Positions 36,613-47,327 of a DNA stretch of 64,000 nucleotides are shown here, piece by piece. Numbering within the stretch: position 1 is the stretch's first letter; each line of letters opens with the position of its first letter. Location: positions 171,307,240 to 171,371,239 of the forward strand of contig CM043944.1 of NCBI GenBank assembly GCA_014529385.2, in the 5' to 3' direction. A program made the position numbers and the translations under genes. The notes beneath the pieces were generated by a model. It had not been told where the DNA came from, made no database searches, and saw nothing but the letters and a program-made list of their open reading frames with translations. This stretch comes from Adiantum capillus-veneris. Lineage: Eukaryota; Streptophyta; Polypodiopsida; Polypodiales; Pteridaceae.

Positions 36613-39025
36613 GACTCAGTGTAGATTTTCTTGATTGAATGGGATGCAAGCTTTTGCCAAAATTGTATCTTGGGAATGCATTAAATTTTGAGTTATATGT
36701 TCAGACATACAATTTTACTGATATCTCTTTATTTTCTCAAAAATTGCAGGGTCCAAAACAAGGTGATTCAGTGTTTCTTGTTGATGGTTCCACAGCTCGT
36801 GGGATTATTCATTCCACTTATGTATCTCAACGTTGTGGTTTTGAATTGATTGGCACAACATGTGTGGCGATACACGCACTAAAAAGTTTTGATGAAACCT
36901 TCTTGATTCCATTCGTCACAATGGATGCAAGAACCATGTCTCAAGCAGTTGGAAGCATCATCAAATGGCCATTGCATTATGGACAGAGGAAAATCTCACA
37001 CAATAGATGAGGATTTTCTTTTTGGTCAAGAAGATGGCTTGATAGATATAGCGAGTTGGAAAGAGAAAAGAGTCATCTTTTGGGCTGACAATAGATCTAC
37101 AAAACCTTGTAATGGAGTGGTATTGTTGGTCCACCCATATGAGGCTATAAACTGTACTGAACTATGTGAGAGTAGCTTGGGTGTCATTGTGGAAGGGTCG
37201 ATGCATCACATCAAAGTGATATTTCAAGTTTGAATTTGGTAAGCTGGACTATTAGGCAGCTCACATTTGAGAATGGTGAGTCCTTGATCAAAGACACTGG
37301 ATCTTCTTCTGCCATTGAGGGTATTCAAGATTTCCTCATGGAAGAAACGGGAGATTCCCTTGACAGCTTATATGCTTCCATTGATGAGTATGAGGATGAT
37401 GACATAGATAACAACACTGAAACTAGTTTTGAAGAAGGTATCACCAGTACAGAACTAGGTCTTCTTCTTCATACTCAAAATGATAGAGAGCAGGATGCCA
37501 TTGCCGGTGACTATGATATAAGAGATGGGACAGGTAAGAAAAGGAGTTATGTACATAGAGTTAGGCCTAGAAAAACAAAGAGGTAATGCTCATGCTTTCA
37601 ACAAACAATGTGATGCTGCAAACATTCACAAAGTTGCAACAATTGATTGTTGTGAGATGCGATGCTGCCAGATTGGAAACAGATCCAAAATCATGCAAGC
37701 GAGGGTAGACTTTTGGGGACAAAGCTACACTAGCCGATGCATATTTGTATTGGATTATATGAGCATGGCTCATAGAAAAGATCAAGAAGAGGAATGCTTT
37801 GAGTTTACTTTTGATGGAAACAAGGTATGTAGTAAAGCATGGTATGTAATGCATGGAATAGGAAAGTCAACATTTTACAGGCTGCGTAAAAAATTCTTGA
37901 ATGGAGCATGCAATGGCAATCATGGAAACACTGGAATAATAAGGAAGAGCTTGACACATGTTGAGATGGCAAAAGCACTCATACAGGGCTTCATAGATAA
38001 TAATGCAATCACATGCCACATAAGTCAAGGACAACCATGCATGGCACTCGGGAAACTCAACGTGTTCTACCAACGATGTACAAAAAAGTGGACATTTTGC
38101 GGGAAGTAAATGACACACTTGTCACAATGGAATACAAAACGTTGTCACAGCCAACATTCTCAAGGTTGTGGAACACAGTCTTCAAGACAGTCACTTTATC
38201 AAAATCAAGCACATTCTCTAAATGTGACATTTGTACATCAATAAAGGTCAAGCTGGAGTCTACCAAAAATCAGGGGAGCGTGCTAGATACATGGCACAGA
38301 GGAGAGCACACATGTTGCAACAAATGAGCTGTAGAAATCTGTACTATGCTTGGAGGAGCTCTTCAGAAATGAATCCAACCAAGTTCTTGTGCATTATACA
38401 TGGAAAGATGGACCAGAGTAAGACTGCTATACCACAAATTACACCAGTTCCAAAATCTCTCAATGGAGTTGAGAGGCTTCCTGTATCCTTGACAGGAATG
38501 CTCACTCATGGACATGGACATGGACAAACAGCTTATGGTCACTTTGCATTGAGATTATGGCCGAGCAATCCCAACTTCACAATTGCATCTCTCTCAAAAT
38601 GTCTAAGAAACTTAGAAAGAAGAGATAAACATATGTTTGGTGACTTGAGCTTAGAAAACTCAAGTGTAGAACCACGAACAAGTCTTTTTTATTGTGTTTT
38701 GTCTAACACTTCTCTCTATCACCATATGAAAGTGCTTAAGGAGAAAAACCAGTATTGCATGGAACAGAGTGCTCAGAATGAAGAGGCAGAGACTAATCTA
38801 ATCACAAATGTGAACGTGGACACTGATAATTTTGCTTCTAGACAGGGAAATGATTGTCCAAGGATGCAATCAATCTTTGCTACGAATGCACATGTACAGG
38901 AGGATGGCAATGTATTTGGGTTCAAGATGTTGCCAAGAACATTGTTGTGCAACTTGACAATTGTGGTTCAGAAAATAAGAATCGATATGTGTTTGCATAC
39001 CTATCATTGTTGATTGCACGAGGAG

Positions 39026-39030
39026 TATTT
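39026..39030. repeat. Target-site duplication TATTT
   Basis: TATTT precedes the left LTR and recurs at 40916-40920 after the right LTR. Removing the element and one copy restores the DUF7869-like reading frame. Confidence 0.95.
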
Positions 39031-40915
39031 TGTTAGGATTGGAGGGCTAGGGTGGATGCAGCCTGAGCAGTTCCATGGCGAGGAGGTTCGGTGCAACAGA
39101 CGAGGAAGAGAGAAAGAGAGCGAGAGAGAGCAGTAATCGACAAGAAAAAATAACGCTATTCTTCTTATTTTTTGATTGATGTGTAGCCTTTTACATATAT
39201 AGGCATACTTGCCATGCAAAAGAAACTCAACTCTAACTGAGGTTATCTTGCATGCTATAGGGGCCTGCTCCCACTAGTTGACATTAGACATAATTTGGGC
39301 TTGAATACCCAACAATCCCCCCCTCAAGCCCGAACTGGACAAGCAACTCATGATACCTCAAGTTTTTGGTGTACTTGTCAACCGTGAGTTTTAGGTTTTC
39401 TCACAACCAAGGATTTCTGGTGTATCCATAACCTGGTGCTATGATAAACCCCCCCTTAAACAGATAGGGTGTAGGTCAAAAAATTAGTTGCCAAAACATG
39501 GAGTTTTTGGTTCACTGCCAAACCTTGGGTTTTAGGTGTACCCAGTAACCTCATGAGAAGCGGTAAAAATAGGCTGAGAACTGACAAAAATTGGGACTTG
39601 AGAACAAAATATGATAAATTTGGGAGGTCTTACCACTCATATGTGGCAGTGTCTATAACCTGTACAAAATTTGGCATGATAGTGAAATAGCATGACAATA
39701 ACCGACTACAAGGCTTTTGACAGAAATATGTGATTGTTTTTGACAATAGACTATGGAAAAAATGACATAAAATAGGACAAAACAAATATTGATGATGATA
39801 ATCGGTTTCGAAAAACCAAACATGTCGATGTAAATTCATCTCGAAGGAAATCTGTCTTGGTTGTTGTGAGCATCGATGTCTCGTAATTTTTGAACAATGA
39901 AAGTTTGCATACATACCAATATGTGTAGGCATAATACCAACATAGCCGCAAGAGTCCCCACAACACTCCCATGACCTTCATAAATTGCTTGAAGTCCTTT
40001 CCAAGTGCTATATCATGTGCAACGGCCAAAACTCGATTAACTTCCACTCGCAAAGCTAAGGCAAGGCTGTTGGCTAAGGTACTGCCCATTATAGCCAAGC
40101 TACCACGTTTTTTATATGCTCCGACAAAGGACTGCTCCAAGGCAGTGTTGTGATATGCTATCGTTTGCACTCCAAGGGTGTTTCGAAAAGCTATTGATAG
40201 CCGAGACCGCAAAGGAGCATTTTGGAATGCTTTGCTTGCGCAGTCTTGACACAGTCAACAGTATGCCGACCTGGGTCTGCTGTAATCGCGGACTGTTTGG
40301 ACTGCGGGGTGTGAACACCTTCTTGCTTTAAGGGTTAATGTAGGTTGGTCACTATTATTAAATAGTGTGAACACAACCAAAAAAAAAAAACGAGTTGTCT
40401 GCAGCAGCCGAACAAGCAATGGCGAGCAAGGCAGGTTTACTCACAGCGGGATGAGGAGGCCAAACCAGGGCTTGCTCACGTGTCGAGAATTCACCACAGG
40501 GCCAGGGCGAAACTACTCCTGCTAATCATGGGCAAAGAAATTGCAGGTCGACAGCGCCTTCTTCCTGCTGCAAGTGGCTGCTCCCGCGCTACTCTTCGAC
40601 CACCGCAGGCCCTTATGGCTCTGATACCAGTTGTTAGGATTGGAGGGCTAGGGTGGATGCAACCTGAGCAGTTCCATGGCGAGGAGGTTCGGTGCAGCAG
40701 ATGAGGAAGAGAGCAAGAGAGCGAGAGAGAGCATGAGTCGACAAGAAAAAATAACGCTATTCTTCTTATTTTTTGATTGATGTGTAGCCTTTTACATATA
40801 TAGGCATACTTTCCATGCAAAAGAAACTCAACTCTAACTGAGGTTATCCTGCATGCTATAGGGGCCTGTTCCCACTAGTTGACATTAGACATAATTTGGG
40901 CTTGAATACCCAACA
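39031..40915 (-). mobile_element. Small non-autonomous LTR element in minus orientation
   Basis: Two nearly identical 284-bp LTRs (39031-39314 and 40632-40915) bound a 1.3-kb interior. On the minus strand the primer-binding site TGGTATCAGAGC lies at 40618-40629 next to the right LTR, and a polypurine tract (CTTGAGGGGGGGAT) lies at 39315-39327 next to the left LTR. There is no Gag, protease, RT or integrase. A minus-strand frame at 40212-39751 (about 150 codons) is not recognisable. Size and lack of genes fit a TRIM/LARD-type element moved by another element's enzymes. The high LTR identity suggests recent insertion. Confidence 0.92.
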
Positions 40916-41057
40916 TATTTGACACTATGCAGCTTGGATTTCTTATGGTTGGTCATACTCATGAAGACATTGATGCATTGTTCAGTCGCTTTTTTGAGAA
41001 GCTTAGAAAACAAGCCATTTTTACATTTCCACATTTGATGAAGATCTTCAGTGAGTG

Positions 41058-42013
41058 TGTTGACCGCTGGGTCAACAACACAACATAACTCAAGTTTCGT
41101 ACCAAAGTCTTATCTTTTGCGAGTTATGAACTGCTGCGGATTATGGATATAAACGTCATTTGTAATGAGTAGTTATTCTAGTTTCAGAAGCCGGGGTGCA
41201 ATGGCACTTCTAGATTGTAAATACAAAGCCATTTGACCCTTTCAACACCATTTTTGGTTAAACCTAAGGTAGCCTTCGTATATAAGGTACGTAGGTCATT
41301 TTGTAAAAGGACTTTTACCATAATCAAGTTTTAGCGTTGCCGTCTACTGTGTGTGAGAGAGAAAGAGAGTGAGTGTGAGCTTCATCCTCTCGCTACGCCC
41401 CGCTCGCTCAACGCATTGGAGATCCGACTGCACCATTGCTGTAGGCTCAAGGAGAGCTACGCGACAACACCAAGCATTCCACGCGAGACAAAGCGCACAC
41501 GTTGACGCATCTACGAGCTATTTGTGGTCGTAAGTGTATCAAACGATGTCTGTTTTCTGCATGCTAGTAGTCTATAGAATCGTGGCGACATAAGCTATGC
41601 ATAGGTACTCATAAATTTCAGTTTCGGGCACTTCCAAAATTCTGCTCTGTCATCCTACACGTTTTCCGCAGATGGGTTTTGAGTGAGGGTTTTGAGTGTA
41701 GAAGCTTAGGGACAGGTGTATCCTAGTGAGGGGATGGTGTTCTATAAGTTTCGTATGAATCTGGCATGATTAGGTGAGTTACCTTCCGTATGTGTGTATG
41801 TGGCTAGGTGGTGTAGTTGAGAGCAGTGAGGTTCTTGATTGTGGTTTAGTTGGCCTTCCTGAGTGTTGTATGTGTAGGATGGTCTCAGCTTGACAAGCTA
41901 AAGAGATTTCCTCCGTGTGCTTATCGTGTCATCTGTGTCCTCGATTGACATTATGTTGATCTAGGTAGTGTTTGCATGCACTTCATGGGTGTGTGAGTCT
42001 CTCCCGTCCAACA
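41058..42013 (+). repeat. 5' LTR (956 bp)
   Basis: It starts with TGTTGACCGCTGGGTCAACA, itself a short hairpin, and ends GTCCAACA. A TATA box (TATATAAG) lies at 41279-41286, so transcription probably starts around 41305-41320. It shares its first 207 bases with 51637-51844. Confidence 0.88.
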
Positions 42014-42014
42014 T

Positions 42015-42031
42015 TGGCGCCGTTGCCGGGG
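42015..42031 (+). other. Primer-binding site, tRNA-Asp type
   Basis: TGGCGCCGTTGCCGGGG is complementary to the 3' end of plant tRNA-Asp(GTC), including the CCA tail. It begins one base after the LTR end. This differs from the tRNA-Met sites of the other elements in the window. Confidence 0.85.
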
Positions 42032-42556
42032 ACACAAGGACCTAAGTAGGTTTCATACTAACACTCGTGTGATGGTTGCTTGATTTAGTTTAGACTAAAG
42101 AAAGCATTTTTCTTAAGTGGATCCGGACGAGGATATTCTACGATCAAGTGGATAGCCAGGAAGCGTGTGTCTTGCCGAGGGTCTGCGACTAGATAGGTTT
42201 AGTTAGGATCTGTGGATTAGTGTAGTTGTTAGTGGTCGAGTGATTTGTGAGGTGATAAAAGCGTTTACTAGTCCGTGTGTGGGATTGAAGTGTTTTTCTA
42301 CTCATAGATGCAAAACCCCATATGATTTGTAGGAGTAGCTTTAGGTAAGTGATCCGATTCTGATCTAGAGCTATTCAGCATTGAATTATTTGCTAAAGTG
42401 CTTGATTGCATTTGAAATCACGAAAAAGTGTGCTTTTGAGGGTAAAAATGCATTAAACAAGCTTTTGTGGATATTTTTGTATGACTGACTGATGTTGTGC
42501 ATATAAAAGAGCATTTGCAAGGGTTCTGTGAAGAAAACCTGCAATTCTGTAAACAT

Positions 42557-43974
42557 AGACATCCTACGCGTAGGATGTCTCAAGGGGGTTCTGTAGACCA
42601 AATTTGAAAATTTTGACTGCACCAGTGGGTTCAGAGGGTAGGTTTTACCCTAGTAACAAATTGACTTGGGTGTTTTTCCCTATTTTTGTTGACCAAAAGC
42701 CAAAAGGCGGAGTCAGAAAACGTAAAATTTCAGAAAAGGCTTAAATTGAGTGATATTTGCATGTTTTTGCAATTGTGAAGCATACTTGCACTTGCTGAGA
42801 GCATAAGGAAGCATCAGGGACACTTCAGTCTGAAAAAATAAGCAAAAGACATCCTACGCGTAGGATGTCTACAGGGTGATCTGGTGGAAATTTTGAAAAT
42901 CTGAGGTTACCAGTGTGTTCAGAAGGTAGGTTTTACCCTGTTTTCACCCGGAAAGTGGAAATTTGACCAAATTTTGACAGATCAAAGCCAAAAGACGAGA
43001 ATTGCCAGACATCCTACCCAAATTGTGTCCAAGGCATAATTTTTGAGACCAAATCATAGGGTGACTTCATGTGCATGTTATACATGATGTTTTGAGTGCA
43101 TGTGATAAATTTCATCTCATTTGGGTCAGTGAAAAGGAAGATTGAACAGACTTTAGCGTTTTTGGACTGACAAAAGGCAAGAACAACTGAAATTTGGGAC
43201 TTTTGACATCCAAACCAAAATCTGAGCATACCACTGGGTTGCTGACATCAAGGGGAAGCTGTGGGACAAGTCTGGGGTCAAACAGGCCAAAAAGACATCC
43301 TACGCGTAGGATGTCTTCTGTGTGATTTAAGACTCTAAACACATTTCTGAGCATACCACAGTGATCAGCACCTTAAGGAGAGTCAGTGGTTCAAATTTGG
43401 GTTCATTCTGAGCAAAAAGACATCCTACGCGTAGGATGTCTAATGCATAATTCTGAAACCAAAATTCTACTGTGACCATACCATGTTGTCATATAGCCTT
43501 AGGCAAGCCTCTTAGTCAATTTTGGTCCAATTTGGAGTTGATTTGACTTAGGAATTCATCAGAATAGACATCAGGCTTTTGAAACACATTCTTGAGCATT
43601 TGACCAACCTATAGGTGTCATAATCAAAAAGTAAAAATAGCTGTGAGTTTAGCACATCAAGGGAAAGCTACAGTGCAAGTTTAGACAAAATCTGAGCAGT
43701 TAGACATCCTATGCGTAGTATGTCTCCAGCTTGATTTAGGACTCCAAACCAACTTATGAGCACACCACTGTGATCAACACATCAAGGAGAAGCTGGGGTG
43801 AAAATTTCAAGTCATTCTGAGCAAAAAGACATCCTACACGTAGGATGTCTCAATGCCAATTTTAGGTCCAAAGGAAATTATGAGCATACCATTGTGTTGC
43901 TAGACTCAAGGGGAGTCTCTGGACCAAATTTTGTTAAATTCTGAGCATATAGACATCCTACGTGTAGGATGTCT
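42557..43974 (+). repeat. Leader with repeated 24-bp palindromes
   Basis: A 24-bp palindrome (half-site AGACATCCTACG) occurs perfectly at 42557-42580, 42847-42870, 43293-43316 and 43418-43441, and with one or two changes at 43702-43725, 43827-43850 and 43951-43974; half-sites or relics lie at 43007 and 43565. From 43230 on the units repeat at about 124-147 bp with a shared body (TCTGAGCATACCA, CAAGGGGAAGCT). In RNA each would form a 12-bp-arm hairpin within the long leader. Possible roles include dimerisation, packaging or translation control, but none is shown by the sequence. Confidence 0.93.
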
Positions 43975-44352
43975 CTAGGCCAGTTTTAGGGTCCAACTGT
44001 ACTTTTGACCATACAGAAGTGTTAACAGTGTGACAGAGATCCCAAATCTTTTTTCAAAATTGAATTTGGACTCATTTTGACCGGTCTAAACTGCATTTCA
44101 CTGTTTTGGCCATAACTTTCACAAACAGTATCGGATTGGAAAAGTTTTTATATCAAAACGTAGCCTGAGAGTGTCGTTTGAGGCCTCAAAATTCATCCGG
44201 AAGTCAGGGGTGTCTAAAAGCGACAATTTGCGAGAATTGTGACGAAACGGTTGCGGTTTTGGACATAGTTTCAACTTTTCCCTAACCAAAGAACTTGAAC
44301 ACAGTGGACTAAGTCTACTTGAACCAAGCAAAAGCTCTTAAACCCAGAAATC

Positions 44353-46317
44353 ATGTCTACCCTAGATTCAAACGCAGATTACACAAGCTTGGAGATCCCG
44401 ATGATAGAGGAATATCCTCCCACAATGGATCTTCCAAACTTGCAATTGATAAAGACCCATCTTGTTGAGAGAGTTTGGATGATTGGTCATGAGAGTGAAG
44501 GACTATATAGATACATTGACGACAATGAGATCAATCTTTATAGGTGCTCAGATCCATACCTAGAAGAGATAATGGATTACAAGCTCTTATATGTCTACAC
44601 ATACGAAGTCGACTGTCAATGGAGATCTATAGTTGTCGACAAGTATGGACGAGAATACAGAGTTGTAGAAAGCACAAATCCACAGACTATACTAGAAAGA
44701 GGTGGATATTTGGTCAATGAAGGACCACAAATGCCTCCACCAAACACGAGAATTCCTATAGGAATTCCAAGAAGAGAGCCACTAGGATTCCCTTCAAGAG
44801 CGATAACGAGAGAAGGATTGGGAGAGTCTCTGGTTAGACTTGTAGACAATCGACGAGCTAGACCATCCCAAGTCTAGAAATGGGTAAACAGAAAATACTC
44901 CGGAGATGAAGATCCGAGAGATCACGTAACGGCTTTTAGAAGAGTGATTAGAGCACAGGAAGTTTCAGATTTTGCGACACAGTTTGCGAGATTTGTATTG
45001 ACTCTAGAAGATGATGTAGCTACATGGTTCGACTCGGTGGAAAAATGGGATTTTGAGACCCTAGATGAGCTGTTTGAGGAGTTTATTGAAGAATTCTTGC
45101 CAAAAGGCATTGCTCACAACACGGTCTCGCAAATCCATAGATTGAAACAGAAAGAGAATGAATCAGTACGCAAAGCATCATTACGGCTCAAGAGATATGT
45201 TAAGCTCTGTCCGAGAGCGGAATTACCTACGCAAGCACGACTGATGCTGATCTTTATCCAGGGAATGAGACATGCGGGTCTTCAGAAGGATCTGCATATG
45301 ATAAGGAGGATGACGCTAAACGAGTTGATCAAAGAAGCTCTTTATCTAGTGGATAACTGTGAGGCATACAAAGAAAAGGACTTAAAGAGTCAAGGAGATG
45401 ACACATCCTCTCAGCACAATGTTTCAGAGATAAGTGAGTCCATTGCCAAGCCAACGACACCTATTGATCAAGAAAAGCTTATCGACGACTTGGTCAAGAG
45501 GTTGATTCCTCTTGTAAGGTCTGATTCGGGAGAGCCAAAGTGGTGTGAACTTGAGAGAAAATGGACGAACCATACGGGGGAAGAGTGCTATTATAGCATG
45601 GAAAATGCTAGGGAGAGGTATGTACAACCTGTTCCAGAAGCACCTATTCCACCTAGATACATTACGGGGAATGCGCCAAGACTAGTAGGAGTTTTAAGGC
45701 CACAGCTTGTCTTAGGACAACAACCTCCGCTGCCAGGTGCTAGAATACAGGTAGACATGAGATACATGCCAATGATGGAAGCATCAAATAAACCAACGCC
45801 AGTACCAGCTACAATGTGGTATAGCAACCAAAGTGAGTACTACCCTTCAGAGCAACAAAAGGTGAGAGAAACACATGGAGTGGTGAGGCTGGTACAACCT
45901 CCACCTCCTGGGTTTCAGTCGAAAGAAAGAAGGTATGAAATGGACGAAAGGACATTGCGATTCATTGCAAATAGCGGCTTATTTAGGTCAAATCTTGCTT
46001 ATAGCCAAGAGGAAATGCTAAAAGAATCTCCTCAACCAGAGACAGATTGTCACAAAAGTCGTGACAACCACTTGGTCAAACAATGTCCTCATACGGAGAT
46101 CACTGAAGTAAATGCCTATTGTCTTGAGTGTGGCATCACTCACTTGATCCCCGATTGCCCGAAAAACCCGAACAATATCAGGAAGATCACGACAAATGTA
46201 TTAGGGATTGTTCAGCTACCTAGTAGCTCAAAAAATGAAAATGTCGTACCAGTTCAAGTAGTTACGAGAGCACAAGCTCAAAAGAAAGCTGACGAAATCC
46301 AGAGACAAAGAACATGA
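44353..46317 (+). pseudogene. gag: Gag-like frame with one in-frame TAG
   Basis: The frame opens at ATG 44353, meets TAG at 44875-44877 and continues open in the same frame to TGA 46315-46317. Before the stop is a 174-residue domain I do not recognise. Just after it, KYSGDEDPRDHVTAFRR is the typical start of a plant gypsy Gag core, followed by WFDSVEKWDFETLDELFEEF and LKQKENESVRKASLRLKRY. A Cys/His cluster (CHKSRDNHLVKQC; AYCLECGITHLIPDC) near the C-terminus resembles zinc knuckles but with unusual spacing. The stop lies between two domains, so read-through or simple inactivation are both possible. Confidence 0.75.
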
Positions 46318-47252
46318 AAAGTGACACGAGTCCAAAGGCAGATGATGGACCAAAGACAGACGCACCTAGTCAGAAAACTAAGAGAAAACGAAATAGTTGG
46401 AAAGCTAGAAAGACTAGGATGAAAACATGCAGGGAACGAGAGCAAAAATCCCTAGCTGAGAAACTTACTGAAGCTCAAGAGAAGATAAAACAACATGAGG
46501 AAAAGGAGGCACCTTCTCTTACACAGATGGTTAAACCTCTAGAAGAACCATCCACGGATGAGAAACCGAGAAGTGCTAGTTCAGGAGGATCTGTGTTGGC
46601 AGAGAAGGTTAATGAGACATTAGATGCCCTCTTGAAAGCCTATGATGCGAGGCTAAAAAAAAACCAAACCCAAGAACACAGGTGGATGACATATCCCTAT
46701 ACGGAACTAGAAAAGCAAAGGTTTGAAATGTGCAAGAAAATGATTCAAACAGCCCAAGCTTTACTAGAACCACCAGTTGCAAAACCTGAGGATGTGATCC
46801 GTGTCATGCCTACACAAGTAATCCCACCAAACCAGGAACTAAAAGAGCCAGATTCTAGTCATGAGCACAGACCAAACCTCAAAGACCCAGCATTAGAACC
46901 AAGGATAGTACTGAATACCACGGATAACCCTTCCGAGGGATTTCACCAAGCTATACCTGAGGATTATAAAGAGGTAGATGGTCTTGACGAATTGTGGAAA
47001 CAAGTTAGAGAGACCAATGAAGCCGATGACCTAAGAAGACGAGTAGACAAGACTGGTGATGAAGGAGGAGTGTTTCTACCACCAATAGAGGAATTTGAGA
47101 CTGGATCTCAAATGAATCTAGACGTGCAATCGTGTTGGGGCGACAAAGGATCTGTACAATCTATGGATAGTCAACCCCATTCGCTAAGAACACTACCGTC
47201 CTACATGGGACAGTACGAGACCAAGTCAGATATGGTTGCAATCCCATCATAG
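46314..47252 (+). CDS. Lys/Glu-rich frame overlapping the gag stop (ATGA)
   Basis: The ATG at 46314 overlaps the gag TGA as ATGA, a layout that could allow termination-reinitiation. The 312-residue product is highly charged, with predicted helical or coiled-coil stretches (LAEKLTEAQEKIKQHEEKE) and no recognised domain. It ends at TAG 47250-47252, and the next frame (47328-49115) lies in the same phase with an open sequence between, so the two may once have been one protein broken by this TAG. Confidence 0.6.
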   Translation: MKSDTSPKADDGPKTDAPSQKTKRKRNSWKARKTRMKTCREREQKSLAEKLTEAQEKIKQHEEKEAPSLTQMVKPLEEPSTDEKPRSASSGGSVLAEKVNETLDALLKAYDARLKKNQTQEHRWMTYPYTELEKQRFEMCKKMIQTAQALLEPPVAKPEDVIRVMPTQVIPPNQELKEPDSSHEHRPNLKDPALEPRIVLNTTDNPSEGFHQAIPEDYKEVDGLDELWKQVRETNEADDLRRRVDKTGDEGGVFLPPIEEFETGSQMNLDVQSCWGDKGSVQSMDSQPHSLRTLPSYMGQYETKSDMVAIPS

Positions 47253-47327
47253 AGACTGTCTCCCAACAAAGCCATCGATTCAAAGGGGCTAGTAGATATT
47301 CTATCTACCCCAGTCACCTGTACAATA

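Larger units (their letters stand above)
36750..41057 (+). pseudogene. DUF7869-like gene, frameshifted and split by two retroelements
   Basis: A 3' splice site (TTGCAG) at 36749 starts the readable protein. After an unknown N-terminal part (36750-37233) and an acidic part (37230-37586), segments 37600-38060 and 38030-38280 carry a Cys-rich start (CCEMRCCQ), WYVMHGIGKSTFYRLRKKF and STFSKCDICTS. Then 38270-38640 has PTKFLCIIHGKMDQ and YGHFALRLWPSNPNF, and 38930-39030 has VVQLDNCGSENKNRY. After the 39031-40915 insertion it resumes with LGFLMVGHTHEDIDALFSRF (40929-41057). These blocks resemble proteins with a DUF7869-type C-terminal domain, often transposon-linked; function is unknown. At least three frame changes make it a pseudogene. 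The end is cut at 41058. Confidence 0.6.

Noticed and set aside
42557-43974. CRISPR-like or bacterial repeat array
   Set aside because: The palindromes lie in a retroelement leader between a primer-binding site and gag, and the intervening sequence is itself repeated.
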